From Aquirufa nivalisilvae (GTDB lineage Bacteria; Bacteroidota; Bacteroidia; Cytophagales; Spirosomataceae), in assembly GCF_004307455.1 (NCBI RefSeq), contig NZ_SEWX01000001.1, positions 620,001-684,000 on the forward strand: a DNA stretch of 64,000 bases. Reading direction: 5' to 3'. Positions 19,893-29,942 of the stretch are shown here, piece by piece (position 1 is the first letter of the stretch; each line of letters begins with the position of its first letter). The translations under genes and the position numbers were made by a program. A model generated the notes under the pieces. That model saw only the letters and a program-made list of their open reading frames with translations, was not told where the DNA came from and did no database searches.

Positions 19893-22682
19893 TTACGGTT
19901 TATTGATACTTTCATCTAGGTTAAATAGAATATTACTAACAAGCGTTCGCGCGATTAAAGCAGACGCATCTTGGGGAATGATATTATCCGGACAAAGATG
20001 TAAAAATTCTTGGCACTTACGAATGTCCTTTTGATAGACTGGATGTACCTGTCGGTAAAAATCCACCAAATGTTTCTTTTTTGCCGAAGGGATTTCTTTC
20101 CCAAAAAGCTGATAAAATGCCTTCTCAATGAATTTTTCTTCATTTTCTTGAGGAAACTTCCGGGCAAAGAATAATGCACATTCCATAAAAACAGGATCAT
20201 TTAAGGCATTGAGTGCTTGCATCGGGGTATTGGTTCGGATTCGTCTGGACAAACAAATATCACGAGTTCCCGCATCAAAAGTAACCTGTGTGGGATAAGG
20301 ACTGCTACGTCGCCAATAGGTATATAATGACCTACGCCATTGGTCCTCACCATCACTTTTAGTCCATTTCATTCCACTGTATGGAGCATTCCAAATCCCT
20401 TCAGGCTGCTCAGGCATGACGCTGGGGCCACCGATTTTAGCGGATAATAATCCTGACCAAAGCAAAGCTTGATCACGTAGTTGTTCAGGACTTAGTCGGA
20501 TTCTAGGGCCATGACTCAAATATCGATTATTGGGATCTTTTTCAATAGACTCTTTGGTGAACTCGGAGCTTTGTTGGTAAGTGGCCGACATCACTAGGTA
20601 TTTTAAAAATTCTTTGGGCTTATATTGATAGGTAAATTGGAATTGGTAAGCTAAAAAATCCAACAGTTCTTGATGACTAGGGGAAAGTCCCTGGCTACCC
20701 AAATCTTCCAATGTTTCTACTAATCCAGTGCCAAAGAGTTGTTCCCAGAATCGATTAACTGCCACCCGAGCGGTCAATGGATTTTGAGGGCTGCTCATCC
20801 ATTGAGCTAATTCCAATCTATTTCGAACAGGTTTCTGGTATTGCTTAGCGAATAAGTTTGGGATGGATCTTTCCACATATTTACCGGGTACCAGCCAGCT
20901 TCCTCTTTCAAATACGGGCGTGTTCCTTTTAAATTCAGCTGGATTTTCCAATAATACGGGTGTCGTGCCCTCTGGTTGAGTACTGATGAGTTGTTTGGCC
21001 AATGCTAAAAAGGACGTATTTTTTAATGCTTCAGGTGTTTTAGGTAGTAACATCCAATAACCTATAACAGCTGTATTTTGGTCGGGCTTACACGTTTTAT
21101 TATTAAATGACCAATAGAGATCTTGTTTCCCTGCTAAAGCTGGAATGGTATAAAAGGCATAGGTCCAGCCATGCGCCCAATTTCCTTTTTTGAGACCATC
21201 TTTTTCGGATAAGGTCGTATCCAGTTTTATTTGAGCTACAATCTTCCCTTTCAAAGAGCCTTGTCGAATGACCAATTGAGAGGGAGCATCATTGGTATTT
21301 TTGTAAGCAATCAGCATCTCTGTTTTATCATTCATTGGTACCGCCTTAAATCGAACTGATCCTCCAGGACGAACAGCTAAATACTTATTGTCTTGGAGCG
21401 CACCATTGATAAATTCATCTGCCCAATGTGGATGTATTTTGGGTTCTACAAATTGGATCGTTTGTTTCCAAGTTTGATGTTCTTTGGGAAATTTACTTTT
21501 AATAAAAAGGAGGAGGGAGTCCACTCGCTTTTGATCGGACGATTTGAAATGTCGGTAATAAGGAGATTCATCTGGTACATCCTCATCCCTTGTATTATTG
21601 AAATAAGCCATGTATTGGTAATATTCGTCATGACGAATAGGGTCATAGGGATGAGAATGACATTGAACACATGAAAAACTGGTTCCTTGTAATGTTTCCC
21701 AAGTGGTATTGACCCGATCTAATATGGCAGCTACTCTAAATTCCTCATCTTCTGTTCCCCCTTCATCATTATTGGCAGTATTCCGATGAAATGCTGTGGC
21801 GATGTATTGACTTTCATTCGGATTGGGTAATAAATCCCCAGCTAATTGTTCGGTGATAAATTGATCATATGCCTTGTTTTGGTTAAAGGATTCAATGACG
21901 TAATCGCGGTAGCGCCAAATACTTCGTTTATCATCTTTTTCATATCCTTTCGTATCAGCGTATCTAGCTAAATCCATCCACATGCTGGCCCACTTTTCCC
22001 CAAATCGTGGAGATTTCAATAGCTCATCTACTTTTCTTTCATAAGCATCTTTTGAATCATCCATCTCAAATGCTTTAAACTCCGCTTCTGTTGGACTAAG
22101 ACCAGTTAGATCTAGGCTTAGTCGCCTTAATAAGTCGGCCTTTTTTGCTTTAGATTGATGACCTAGGTCCATTTCGGCTTGTTTGGCCCCAACAAAATGG
22201 TCAATTTCATTTTCTTCCCAACCGACTTCTATGCCTACCCACGAAAGAGCTTGTTTCCACCAAGAGCTATAAGGCACTGCTGGTTTCTTGACAGGTTGAT
22301 AGGCCCAATGTTCGCCCCATTCGGCACCTTCTTTGACCCACTGACTTAAAATGTCGATTTCTTTTTTGGATAAGGGGGGCCTTTTATAAGGCATTTTTTC
22401 TTCAGGGTCTTGTAAGCTCAAGCGTTGAATGAAGCTTGATTTTTCTGGATGCCCGGGTACGATGGCCGCAGCATTGAATTTCGTTTTTCCTAAAGCTTCC
22501 TCCCGAAACAAAAGACTAAATCCACCTTGTTTTTTGACACCCCCATGACAGCTGATACAGTTTTTATTGAGGATGGGCTTAACTTGGGTGTTGTAGTCGA
22601 TACGCGACTCCTTTTCCCAAAACTGCTTTCCCACAAAAAAACCAGCCAAACCTAAAATAGAAATGATGATTAGGTTTTTCAT
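19893..22682 (-). CDS. DUF1549/DUF1553 protein with N-terminal cytochrome c domain
   Basis: The 929-residue protein has an N-terminal membrane or signal segment (residues 2-18), then a planctomycete-type cytochrome c domain with CISCH at 42-46 and Met in [12 protein letters not shown]1549 domain follows ([27 protein letters not shown]), with a second CxxCH ([11 protein letters not shown]) near its end. The C-terminal third is DUF1553 ([37 protein letters not shown]). This architecture is abundant in Planctomycetota and occurs in some Cytophagales; its biochemical role has not been settled, though it is often placed near polysaccharide degradation genes. It overlaps the DUF1501 gene by four bases (ATGA). 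DUF1553 and DUF1501 genes are typical neighbours, which supports joint function in the periplasm. Confidence 0.9.
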   Translation of the reverse strand: MKNLIIISILGLAGFFVGKQFWEKESRIDYNTQVKPILNKNCISCHGGVKKQGGFSLLFREEALGKTKFNAAAIVPGHPEKSSFIQRLSLQDPEEKMPYKRPPLSKKEIDILSQWVKEGAEWGEHWAYQPVKKPAVPYSSWWKQALSWVGIEVGWEENEIDHFVGAKQAEMDLGHQSKAKKADLLRRLSLDLTGLSPTEAEFKAFEMDDSKDAYERKVDELLKSPRFGEKWASMWMDLARYADTKGYEKDDKRSIWRYRDYVIESFNQNKAYDQFITEQLAGDLLPNPNESQYIATAFHRNTANNDEGGTEDEEFRVAAILDRVNTTWETLQGTSFSCVQCHSHPYDPIRHDEYYQYMAYFNNTRDEDVPDESPYYRHFKSSDQKRVDSLLLFIKSKFPKEHQTWKQTIQFVEPKIHPHWADEFINGALQDNKYLAVRPGGSVRFKAVPMNDKTEMLIAYKNTNDAPSQLVIRQGSLKGKIVAQIKLDTTLSEKDGLKKGNWAHGWTYAFYTIPALAGKQDLYWSFNNKTCKPDQNTAVIGYWMLLPKTPEALKNTSFLALAKQLISTQPEGTTPVLLENPAEFKRNTPVFERGSWLVPGKYVERSIPNLFAKQYQKPVRNRLELAQWMSSPQNPLTARVAVNRFWEQLFGTGLVETLEDLGSQGLSPSHQELLDFLAYQFQFTYQYKPKEFLKYLVMSATYQQSSEFTKESIEKDPNNRYLSHGPRIRLSPEQLRDQALLWSGLLSAKIGGPSVMPEQPEGIWNAPYSGMKWTKSDGEDQWRRSLYTYWRRSSPYPTQVTFDAGTRDICLSRRIRTNTPMQALNALNDPVFMECALFFARKFPQENEEKFIEKAFYQLFGKEIPSAKKKHLVDFYRQVHPVYQKDIRKCQEFLHLCPDNIIPQDASALIARTLVSNILFNLDESINKP

Positions 22683-24148
22683 GCCAAAATAGGGTCAATT
22701 ACTTTGCCGAAAACGTCTGTTAGACGGAAATTTCTACCTTGGAAAGGATAGGTAAATTCCTCATGGTTGAAACCCAAACACTGGAGAATTGTAGCCTGCA
22801 GATCATAAACAGATGTTTTGCCTGAAATGGTTGAATAACCTAGGTCGTCCGTTTCACCATACGATACCCCAGGTTTGATACCACCACCAGCTAACCACAT
22901 GGTAAAAGCTTCTGTATGATGGTCTCTTCCAAAGTAAGCTAGTTTTTTACCCTCTCTATTTTCTTGCATCGGGGTTCGACCAAATTCGCCTCCCCAAACC
23001 ACCAAAGTTTCATCTAATAAGCCACGTTGTTCTAAATCTAATAATAGCGCTGTAGCGGCTTTATCTACTTGCCTGCATTTTTGATGTAAACCATAATCCA
23101 CAGAACCATCTAATCCCGTTCCATGTGTATCCCAGCCCCAGTCGAAAAGTTGCACAAAGCGCACGCCTTGTTCTACGAGCTTTCTAGCCAACAGGCAATT
23201 ATTGGCAAAGGACTCTTTCCCCGGTTCTGTTCCATACATTTCATGTATATAGGCAGGCTCCTTGTTGATGTCCATTACTTCTGGAACCGAGCTTTGCATT
23301 TTATAAGCCATTTCATATTGGGCTATCCGTGCTACAGTCTCTGGATCCCCAAATTCCTGATAGGTTTCTTGATTAATCTGATTAATGGTTTCAATACTAG
23401 CTTTTCGAATATCAGAATTGACACCCGCAGGGTTTTGAATAAACAAGATAGGCTCACCTTCCGACCGACATTGTACGCCTTGGTAAATGGAAGGTAAAAA
23501 TCCACTTCCCCAGGCCGACTTTCCTGCATCGGGATTTTTGCCACCTGAAGCTAAAACAACGAAACCGGGTAAATTTTGGTTTTCAGTACCTAAGCCATAA
23601 CTTACCCATGAGCCCATGCTGGGTCTACCAAGCCGGGCTGATCCGGTATGCATTAATAGCTGAGCGGGGGCATGGTTAAACTGGTCGGTATGCATTCCTT
23701 TCAGAAAGCTCACTCGGTCAGCCTGGCTGGCTAAATGAGGTAGATAATCAGAAATCCAATGTCCGGCTTGTCCTCTTTGTTCGAAATGTGCTTTGGGGCC
23801 TAATAAATTGGGAACCCCTCGAATGAAAGCAAATTTTTTGCCTGCCAATAATTCTTGAGGGCATTCTTTCCCATCGAATTTGGCCAAACTGGGTTTGTAA
23901 TCAAAAAGCTCCAGCTGGGATGGCGCACCTGCCATGTGCAAAAAAATCACGGATTTGGCTTTCCCCAATTTAGGAGAGCTTTTGGCTGCTAATGGAGAGG
24001 CAAATGAAGCTCCAGAATCTGAACTGCAATTTGTCAAAAAACTACCTAATGCTAAGGACCCCAATCCCGTACCAAGACTACTTAGAAAGTGTCTTCTGGT
24101 AGCTAGTTGGGCTTCACGTTGGATGGCTTCTTGTATGATTTTGTTCAT
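22679..24148 (-). CDS. DUF1501 family protein with Tat/lipoprotein-like N-terminus
   Basis: The 489-residue protein has RRHFLSSLG at 18-24, a hydrophobic stretch, and LTNC ending at Cys41, consistent with a Tat signal and possible lipidation. The body is DUF1501, a domain of the alkaline-phosphatase/sulfatase fold: FLHMAGAPSQLELFDYKP, FNHAPAQLLMHTGS, GWDTHG, VVWGGEFGRTPMQENREGK, GRDHHTEAFTMWLAGGGI. The conserved Asp/His clusters resemble metal-binding sites, but a phosphatase or sulfatase activity is not shown. It starts 4 bases downstream of the transporter gene and overlaps the DUF1553 gene by four bases, so the three are co-translated. Confidence 0.9.
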   Translation of the reverse strand: MNKIIQEAIQREAQLATRRHFLSSLGTGLGSLALGSFLTNCSSDSGASFASPLAAKSSPKLGKAKSVIFLHMAGAPSQLELFDYKPSLAKFDGKECPQELLAGKKFAFIRGVPNLLGPKAHFEQRGQAGHWISDYLPHLASQADRVSFLKGMHTDQFNHAPAQLLMHTGSARLGRPSMGSWVSYGLGTENQNLPGFVVLASGGKNPDAGKSAWGSGFLPSIYQGVQCRSEGEPILFIQNPAGVNSDIRKASIETINQINQETYQEFGDPETVARIAQYEMAYKMQSSVPEVMDINKEPAYIHEMYGTEPGKESFANNCLLARKLVEQGVRFVQLFDWGWDTHGTGLDGSVDYGLHQKCRQVDKAATALLLDLEQRGLLDETLVVWGGEFGRTPMQENREGKKLAYFGRDHHTEAFTMWLAGGGIKPGVSYGETDDLGYSTISGKTSVYDLQATILQCLGFNHEEFTYPFQGRNFRLTDVFGKVIDPILA

Positions 24149-24152
24149 GACT

Positions 24153-25523
24153 TTAATCCATTATTGCTCTTCCTTTTGTTTCTGGCAAATAAATAATTCC
24201 AATGATCACTGTTATAGCAGCAAGAGTAATCGGATAAAAAATACCCGAGAAATTCGAATGAGTGACCGCACCGAGCCAAGTAGCTACAAATGGGGCACAT
24301 CCCCCAAATACCCCATTAGCAAAATGGTAAGGAATGGAAAGCGATGTATATCGGATTTTGGTAGGAAATAATTCCACCAAAAATGCCGCGATAGGACCGT
24401 AGGCCATGGCCGCAAAAGTGACTAAAAGAATGCAAATAAATGCCAGTTTTACCGTGCCCGTGGTAGTTAGATGATATGCCCCATCAATGAGCGTCCCCTC
24501 TTGTCCAACAATATCCGACATCCAAGCAAACAAGGGATAGTAAAAAATAGCGGCTAGCGCCATTCCTCCCAACATGATTTTTTTCCGCCCAATGCGATCA
24601 GATAGACTACCAAAAACGACAAATAGTGGAGTACCAACCACCAATGAGGAAGCAATAATCAAGTTGGTTGTGGTGAAGTCGACCATCAAGATTTTATTAA
24701 TAAAGATTTGAGCATAGAATTGACCTGTATGCCAAACGACGCCTTGTCCAACGATAGCTCCAAACATGGCAATTAACATCAAGCGACGATTGGATTTACT
24801 AGCAAAAGCTTCTCGTAAAGGGTTTTCAGATAAGCGACCTTCTTTTTTTAGTCGAGCAAAAAGAGGGGACTCATGCATATTTCTACGGATGAAATAAGAC
24901 ACAATGACTAAAATACCAGATAGGGCGAAAGGGATTCGCCAGCCCCAAGCTTTGAATTCAGCATCTCCCATAATTTTTTGACAAATCAGAATAACGATGA
25001 TGGAAACAAAAAAACCTAATGTGGCCGTAGTTTGAATGTAAGCGGTATACTTTCCACGATGCGCATCGGGCGCATATTCGGCCACATAAGTAGCGGCACC
25101 ACCATATTCACCACCTAATGCAAGGCCTTGAATAATGCGTAATAAAAGTAAAATGGCTGGAGCTATTAAACCGATGTCGGAATAACTTGGGATAAATGCA
25201 ATGGCAAAAGTGGACCCTCCCATCAAAATGAGGGTTAATAAAAAAGTATATTTTCTTCCGATTCGATCCCCTAGTCGACCGAAAATGATGCCACCAAATG
25301 GTCGAGCTACAAAACCCGCTCCAAAGGCCGCTAAGGTAGAAATAAAGGCTGCCGTAGGGTCATCTTTGGGAAAGAAAGAAAGGGAAATAATGGCTGAAAG
25401 GCTACCAAAAATATAGAAATCATACCATTCAATGACGGTTCCAACGGAGGAGGCAATGATTACTTGCCAAAGTTTCTGAACAGGAATCTTATTATTATCG
25501 AATTCGGGATTCGAAGTAGTCAT
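24153..25523 (-). CDS. MFS transporter, metabolite:H+ symporter (MHS) subfamily
   Basis: The 456-residue integral membrane protein has about 12 transmembrane segments. Diagnostic motifs are GTVIEWYDFYIFG near residue 30, RPFGGIIFGRLGDRIGRK (loop 2-3), and QGLALGGEYGGAATYVAEYAP in segment 5. These match MHS carriers such as ProP, KgtP and ShiA, which import small organic acids, betaines or polyol-like solutes with protons. It is the first gene of the operon and is divergent from the LacI regulator 176 nt away. The substrate cannot be read from sequence; the operon context suggests the product of, or a substrate for, the exported proteins encoded downstream. Confidence 0.9.
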   Translation of the reverse strand: MTTSNPEFDNNKIPVQKLWQVIIASSVGTVIEWYDFYIFGSLSAIISLSFFPKDDPTAAFISTLAAFGAGFVARPFGGIIFGRLGDRIGRKYTFLLTLILMGGSTFAIAFIPSYSDIGLIAPAILLLLRIIQGLALGGEYGGAATYVAEYAPDAHRGKYTAYIQTTATLGFFVSIIVILICQKIMGDAEFKAWGWRIPFALSGILVIVSYFIRRNMHESPLFARLKKEGRLSENPLREAFASKSNRRLMLIAMFGAIVGQGVVWHTGQFYAQIFINKILMVDFTTTNLIIASSLVVGTPLFVVFGSLSDRIGRKKIMLGGMALAAIFYYPLFAWMSDIVGQEGTLIDGAYHLTTTGTVKLAFICILLVTFAAMAYGPIAAFLVELFPTKIRYTSLSIPYHFANGVFGGCAPFVATWLGAVTHSNFSGIFYPITLAAITVIIGIIYLPETKGRAIMD

Positions 25524-25599
25524 ATAACTAAAGGTTTAGAAAATATGAAATTAACAATATTGCCTCGAAAATCCTAATCTGAAATGCTGTGATCGCCTA

Positions 25600-25630
25600 A
25601 GGCTGTCAAGGTTTCAAACCTTGACAGCCT
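25600..25630. repeat. Intergenic palindrome copy 1 (15+1+15)
   Basis: Arms AGGCTGTCAAGGTTT and AAACCTTGACAGCCT surround one central C. With a one-base slip the pairing extends to 25596-25635 (CCTAA on the left, TTTAGG on the right). It lies between the divergent MFS and LacI genes, so it could influence both promoters. It is a divergent copy of the AACGCTGTCAAGGTTT family. Confidence 0.9.
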
Positions 25631-25666
25631 TTAGGCTTGAAAACGATTTTTCACGCAAAAAAATTA

Positions 25667-25674
25667 TATATTTG
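25667..25674 (+). promoter_or_regulatory. Candidate -7 box for the LacI-type gene
   Basis: TATATTTG matches the Bacteroidota -7 consensus TAnnTTTG exactly and lies 26 nt before the TTG start. No good -33 TTTG is placed at the usual distance, so confidence is moderate. Confidence 0.5.
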
Positions 25675-25699
25675 AGATACTTACCAATATACTGATATC

Positions 25700-26719
25700 T
25701 TGAATAATTCTGTTTCCATCAAGGATATAGCCAAGAAGTTTAAATGTGCGCCATCTACCATTTCGCGGGCATTGAATGACCATCCTGCTATTAATATAGA
25801 AACTCGGAAAACCATTCAAGAGTATGCCTTGAAGGTTGGGTATCAAAAAAACACGCTTTCTCTAAGCTTGTTGAATAATTGTTCCATGACTTTGGGACTC
25901 GTTTTGCCATCCATCACTCACTACCATGAGTCTTCTATGTTAGAAGGAATGGAGGAAATACTATTGAAATCAGGGTATTTGTTGAATATCTGTGTGAGTA
26001 ATGAATCCCACACCATTGAAAAGGAATACATTGACCGATTGCTAGCAAATCGGGTGGATGGCTTATTTATTTCGATGGCTCAGGAAAGTTATGACCAACA
26101 ATTAGGAGAACATATTGATCGAGTAATTCAAAGATCATTGCCAGTCATTTTTATTGATCGACCGAACCATGGTGTGGCTTCGGACCGTGTGGTGACGGAC
26201 GACTATCAAGGAGCATTTATGGCAACGAAGCATTTGATTGACATGGGATGCCAACGTATTGCTCATTTGCATGGACCTTCGGGAATCAGTGTTTCTCAAC
26301 AACGCTTTTTGGGTTATCAGGATTGTTTGATTGCTCACGGTCGGCAAGTTGAGGCTGATTTGATTCAATACGTACATTTTTCAGCCGAGAGTGCTATTCA
26401 GGCTACTCGAATTCTAATGCAATCGGATTCGAAGCCAGATGCCATATTTGGGGTGAATGATGAAGTATGTATTGCAGCCATGTTTGTTTTAAGGGAAATG
26501 GGAATTTCAGTTCCTGATGAAGTAGCTATTGTTGGATTTGATGATATTCCATTAGCATCTTTTGGTCACCCTCCATTAAGTTCTGTTTCTAGACAAAGCC
26601 GGAAAATTGGAGAAGAAGCAGCCAAATTGTTTTTGTCCAAAAAAGATCAAAAGCTAGAACCAGTTACGATTTCCTTAGATCCTAAGCTGATCATTCGAGA
26701 GTCCTCGCTTCGTTCTTAG
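25700..26719 (+). CDS. LacI-family transcriptional regulator
   Basis: The 339-residue protein has an N-terminal helix-turn-helix (SIKDIAKKFKCAPSTISRALNDHPAIN, residues about 6-32) and hinge, then a periplasmic-binding-protein-like sensor domain (LGLVLPSITH, VIFIDRPNHGVASDRVVTDDYQGA, GFDDIPLASFGHPPLSSV). No ATG lies in frame upstream before a stop at 25673-25675, so TTG at 25700 is the likely start; it leaves the usual short leader before the HTH. It is divergent from the transporter/cytochrome operon and 192 nt upstream of susC, so both are candidate targets. A sugar-like effector is expected from the family. Regulation of a SusCD pair by a LacI protein is less common than by anti-sigma or hybrid two-component systems. 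Confidence 0.9.
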   Translation: MNNSVSIKDIAKKFKCAPSTISRALNDHPAINIETRKTIQEYALKVGYQKNTLSLSLLNNCSMTLGLVLPSITHYHESSMLEGMEEILLKSGYLLNICVSNESHTIEKEYIDRLLANRVDGLFISMAQESYDQQLGEHIDRVIQRSLPVIFIDRPNHGVASDRVVTDDYQGAFMATKHLIDMGCQRIAHLHGPSGISVSQQRFLGYQDCLIAHGRQVEADLIQYVHFSAESAIQATRILMQSDSKPDAIFGVNDEVCIAAMFVLREMGISVPDEVAIVGFDDIPLASFGHPPLSSVSRQSRKIGEEAAKLFLSKKDQKLEPVTISLDPKLIIRESSLRS

Positions 26720-26750
26720 CTGGAATTAACAATACCTTAATATGCTAATT

Positions 26751-26781
26751 CTTGAGTAATGAGCTAATCATTCTACTTTTA
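26751..26781 (+). promoter_or_regulatory. Candidate promoter of the susC-susD operon
   Basis: CTTG at 26751-26754 (-33-like) and TACTTTTA at 26774-26781 (one mismatch to TAnnTTTG) are 19 nt apart. Transcription would start near 26788, upstream of the operator-like palindrome, giving a leader of about 120 nt. Confidence 0.45.
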
Positions 26782-26811
26782 CGAGATTGTAATAGCCATA
26801 TGGCCTCAAAT

Positions 26812-26823
26812 GCAAACGTTTGC
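26812..26823. promoter_or_regulatory. LacI-like operator palindrome in the susC leader
   Basis: GCAAACGTTTGC is a perfect 12-bp palindrome centred on CG, the pattern recognised by LacI/GalR-family repressors. It lies about 90 nt after the lacI-type gene and about 88 nt before the chosen susC ATG, just downstream of the proposed transcription start. Binding there would block transcription. Confidence 0.6.
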
Positions 26824-26911
26824 GTAAAATTTTGTGAAGATATTACAATTATTAATAGGTAAATTTCAAAAATTTTTAAACCCAAAAATTACCATTTCAA
26901 AAAATCAATTC

Positions 26912-29900
26912 ATGAAAAAACAATTACACGATCCATTATGGTGTGCGTTGTTACGAAATGCAAGTACTCGTATAGTACTATTTTTTGTAGCTAGCATATT
27001 CATGCTTGGGGCATTCGATGTGAATGCACAAGCGGGTAAACAAATTAAAGGTCGATTGATTGATGCCACTACGAAAGAGGCACTCATCGGCGGTAACGTA
27101 ATTCTTAAGGGAACAACCAAAGGAGTTAGTACTGATGTAAATGGTGCGTTTACTATTTCTGTGCCGAATGACAATTCGGTATTAGTAGTTCGCTATTTAG
27201 GTTATGCTACTCAGGAAGTAACAGTAGGTTCTAAATCATCATTAGAAATTGCCATGGTCGCTAATTCAGCTGACTTGGCTCAAGTAGTTGTGGTAGGTTA
27301 TGGTACTCAAAACAAGCGTGATGTAACTGGATCGGTTAAGTCGGTTCAAAGTGCTGCGTTTAATAAAGGTATCATCAACTCTCCAGAACAATTATTGCAA
27401 GGTAAAGTTGCTGGTGTGAATGTAACATCTGCAACAGGTGAGCCAGGCGGTAGCCAAGGAATTACCATTCGTGGACCTGGAGGTATTCGTACAGGTAGTA
27501 CTCCTTTATTCGTTATTGATGGTTTAGCTTTGGACAATTCAAGTACAGGTGGTGGTAATCCATTGAACTTCTTGAATCCACAGGATATTGAAACCATTGA
27601 CGTATTAAAAGATGCTTCTGCAACAGCCATTTATGGTGCTCGTGGAGCCAATGGTGTCGTATTGATTACTACTAAAAAAGGTAAAGCTGGGGTTTCAACG
27701 TTGAATTTTAGCTCTAGTTTAGGTGTTTCCAGTATTGCTCGTGCATTGCCAGTATTATCTGCATCGGAATTCCGTAAGCAAGTAGTGGCTAATGGCGGTA
27801 ACTTGGAAGATTTTGGAGGAAATACAGATTGGCAAAAAGAAATTACTCGCCAAGCATTGACTCAAAACTACAATTTGAGTTTAGGTGGTGGAGCTAATAA
27901 GCTTTCTTACTATGCTTCTTTTGGAGCACAAGCTCAACAAGGTATTTTGAAAAACAATCAATTAGATCGTTACACAGGACGTATCAACGTAACTCAGAAA
28001 TTCTGGGATGATCGTTTAGTAGTTGATGCAAACTTGAACGTGACTAACACAAATAATGAGCGCCCATCGGTAGAAGGATTATTAGGAACAGCGATTTCGA
28101 ATAACCCAACGCTTCCTGCTTATGCAGCGGATGGTACATTAGCTCGTTATGCTACTGCTTCTAACCCATTGTTAGGCTTGACATTGTTTAAAGATATCAC
28201 GACGATTAATCGTACCATTGCTAGCATTTCTCCTTCCTTGAAAATTGTGAAAGGATTAGTATATCGCTTGAACTTTGGTGTGGATAATTCAACATCAACT
28301 CGTGATGTGGAATCGTTGGGAAGTAATATCCCTAAACAAGATGGTCGTTTAGATTCTTATTTGGCTAGTAATACTAACCGTTTGATTGAAAACTATTTGA
28401 CATATACTTACGACAAAGGAGATCATAATTTCTCTGCTTTGGTAGGTCATTCATATCAAAAAATTCAAGTTCAATATCGTAACTGGAGTATTAATAAATT
28501 CCCAGCAGATTTGCCGATTGACCCAATCTACAATCCTGGCGTAGGTCAAGAATTGACGATGGCAACCAACAAACCAGGTGGTTCAGCATTTATCAATGAG
28601 TTACAATCTTATTTCGGTCGTTTTAACTATCAATTTAAAGATAAGTATTTAGTGACGGCTACGGTACGTGCTGACGGTTCATCTAAATTTGGTGCTAACA
28701 ACAAATACGGAGTGTTCCCTTCATTCTCATTAGGATGGAGAATCTCTGAAGAAGCATTCTTGAAGAACACAAATATCAGCAACTTGAAATTACGTGCTGG
28801 TTGGGGACAAACAGGTAACCAAGAGATTCCTTCGAAGATTACTCAACCTTTGTTTACTTCAACAATTTCTGGTACTACTTCTTATCCATTGGATGCAACA
28901 TCGACTTTCCCTTCAGGGATTACTTATTCTCGTTTAGCTAATCCAGATATTCAGTGGGAAGTATCTACGCAAAGTAACGTTGGTTTAGATTTTGCTTTCG
29001 GAAATGGAGCATTCTCTGGATCGATTGATTATTTCAACAAAGTTTCTAACAACATGTTATTGGAAGTTATTCCTTCAGACCCAGTTCAACCTGCTTCTTC
29101 AGTTTGGGCAAACGTGAAAGATATGAAGATCAATAACAGCGGTTTGGAATTGGATTTGGAATACAAAGGAACAACAGAAACTGGCTGGAAATATAGCTTA
29201 GGAGGTAACTTAACGTTGATTAAAAACGAAGTAGTTGGATCTCCTTACACAGTTATCCCTTCAGGTTCAGCTTCTGGTTCAGGTCTAACTTCAGCTACCA
29301 TCAATGGTTATATCAATGGTCAGCCTATCGGTACGTTCTTCTTGAAAGAATTTACTGGATTTGATGATAAAGGTATGAGCGTTTACCGTGATGTAGATGG
29401 TGATGGTATTGTTACTGATAAAGATCGTATTGCTGCAGGATCAGCTTTGCCATCTACTCAGTATAACTTCTTTGGTAATTTAGGTTACAAAGGATTTGAC
29501 TTGTCATTACAATTCAACGGAGTTGCTGGAAATAAAATTTATGATAACACGGCAAACTCTGCATTCTACAAGTTGAAAATTGCTAAAAACTCCAACACTA
29601 CTCCAGCCGCTTATGCTGATTCGAGAGAGTCTAATAGTAATGCGGCTCCAGTGTCAACACGTTTCTTAAAAGATGGTGGTTTCTTACGTTTGAACAACGC
29701 TACGTTGGGATATACATTTAACACCCAGAAGTTAGGAATTAGTAAGTGGGTTTCAGCTTTACGCTTGTCTGTAACTGGACAAAACTTGTGGATTGCTACC
29801 AATTACGATGGATTTGATCCAGAAGTTAATAAGGATAGTTCTATGAACGGAGTATTATCTTATGGAATTGACTACTTGAGCTATCCAAAAGCTAAATCTG

Positions 29901-29929
29901 TCATCTTCGGCTTAAATCTTACATTTTAA
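26912..29929 (+). CDS. SusC/RagA-family TonB-dependent outer-membrane transporter
   Basis: With the ATG at 26912 the protein has 1,005 residues. The first 45 residues form a long signal peptide (MKKQLHDPLWC then VLFFVASIFMLGAF, cleavage near VNAQA). A carboxypeptidase-regulatory-like domain follows (IKGRLIDATTKEALIGGNV), then the plug (VVVGYGTQNKRDVTGSV, PLFVIDGLALDN, IYGARGANGVVLITTKKG) and a large beta barrel. An upstream GTG at 26834 is in frame but would sit only 10 nt past the operator and give an atypical start. SusC proteins form the TonB-powered channel of SusCD importers. SusD follows after 13 nt. The imported glycan or other ligand is not evident; no glycoside hydrolase is directly adjacent. 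Confidence 0.93.
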   Translation: MKKQLHDPLWCALLRNASTRIVLFFVASIFMLGAFDVNAQAGKQIKGRLIDATTKEALIGGNVILKGTTKGVSTDVNGAFTISVPNDNSVLVVRYLGYATQEVTVGSKSSLEIAMVANSADLAQVVVVGYGTQNKRDVTGSVKSVQSAAFNKGIINSPEQLLQGKVAGVNVTSATGEPGGSQGITIRGPGGIRTGSTPLFVIDGLALDNSSTGGGNPLNFLNPQDIETIDVLKDASATAIYGARGANGVVLITTKKGKAGVSTLNFSSSLGVSSIARALPVLSASEFRKQVVANGGNLEDFGGNTDWQKEITRQALTQNYNLSLGGGANKLSYYASFGAQAQQGILKNNQLDRYTGRINVTQKFWDDRLVVDANLNVTNTNNERPSVEGLLGTAISNNPTLPAYAADGTLARYATASNPLLGLTLFKDITTINRTIASISPSLKIVKGLVYRLNFGVDNSTSTRDVESLGSNIPKQDGRLDSYLASNTNRLIENYLTYTYDKGDHNFSALVGHSYQKIQVQYRNWSINKFPADLPIDPIYNPGVGQELTMATNKPGGSAFINELQSYFGRFNYQFKDKYLVTATVRADGSSKFGANNKYGVFPSFSLGWRISEEAFLKNTNISNLKLRAGWGQTGNQEIPSKITQPLFTSTISGTTSYPLDATSTFPSGITYSRLANPDIQWEVSTQSNVGLDFAFGNGAFSGSIDYFNKVSNNMLLEVIPSDPVQPASSVWANVKDMKINNSGLELDLEYKGTTETGWKYSLGGNLTLIKNEVVGSPYTVIPSGSASGSGLTSATINGYINGQPIGTFFLKEFTGFDDKGMSVYRDVDGDGIVTDKDRIAAGSALPSTQYNFFGNLGYKGFDLSLQFNGVAGNKIYDNTANSAFYKLKIAKNSNTTPAAYADSRESNSNAAPVSTRFLKDGGFLRLNNATLGYTFNTQKLGISKWVSALRLSVTGQNLWIATNYDGFDPEVNKDSSMNGVLSYGIDYLSYPKAKSVIFGLNLTF

Positions 29930-29942
29930 TCGTTAAACAAAA

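Noticed and set aside
25640-25653. GAAAACGATTTTTC as a second LacI operator
   Set aside because: The arms pair for only five bases, the centre of symmetry is not on CG, and it shares little with GCAAACGTTTGC. It is too weak to call.
26834-26911. GTG start 26 codons upstream of the susC ATG
   Set aside because: It would put the start 10 nt after the operator palindrome and add a Lys/Asn/Ile-rich stretch before the signal peptide. The ATG at 26912 gives a normal SusC signal sequence.
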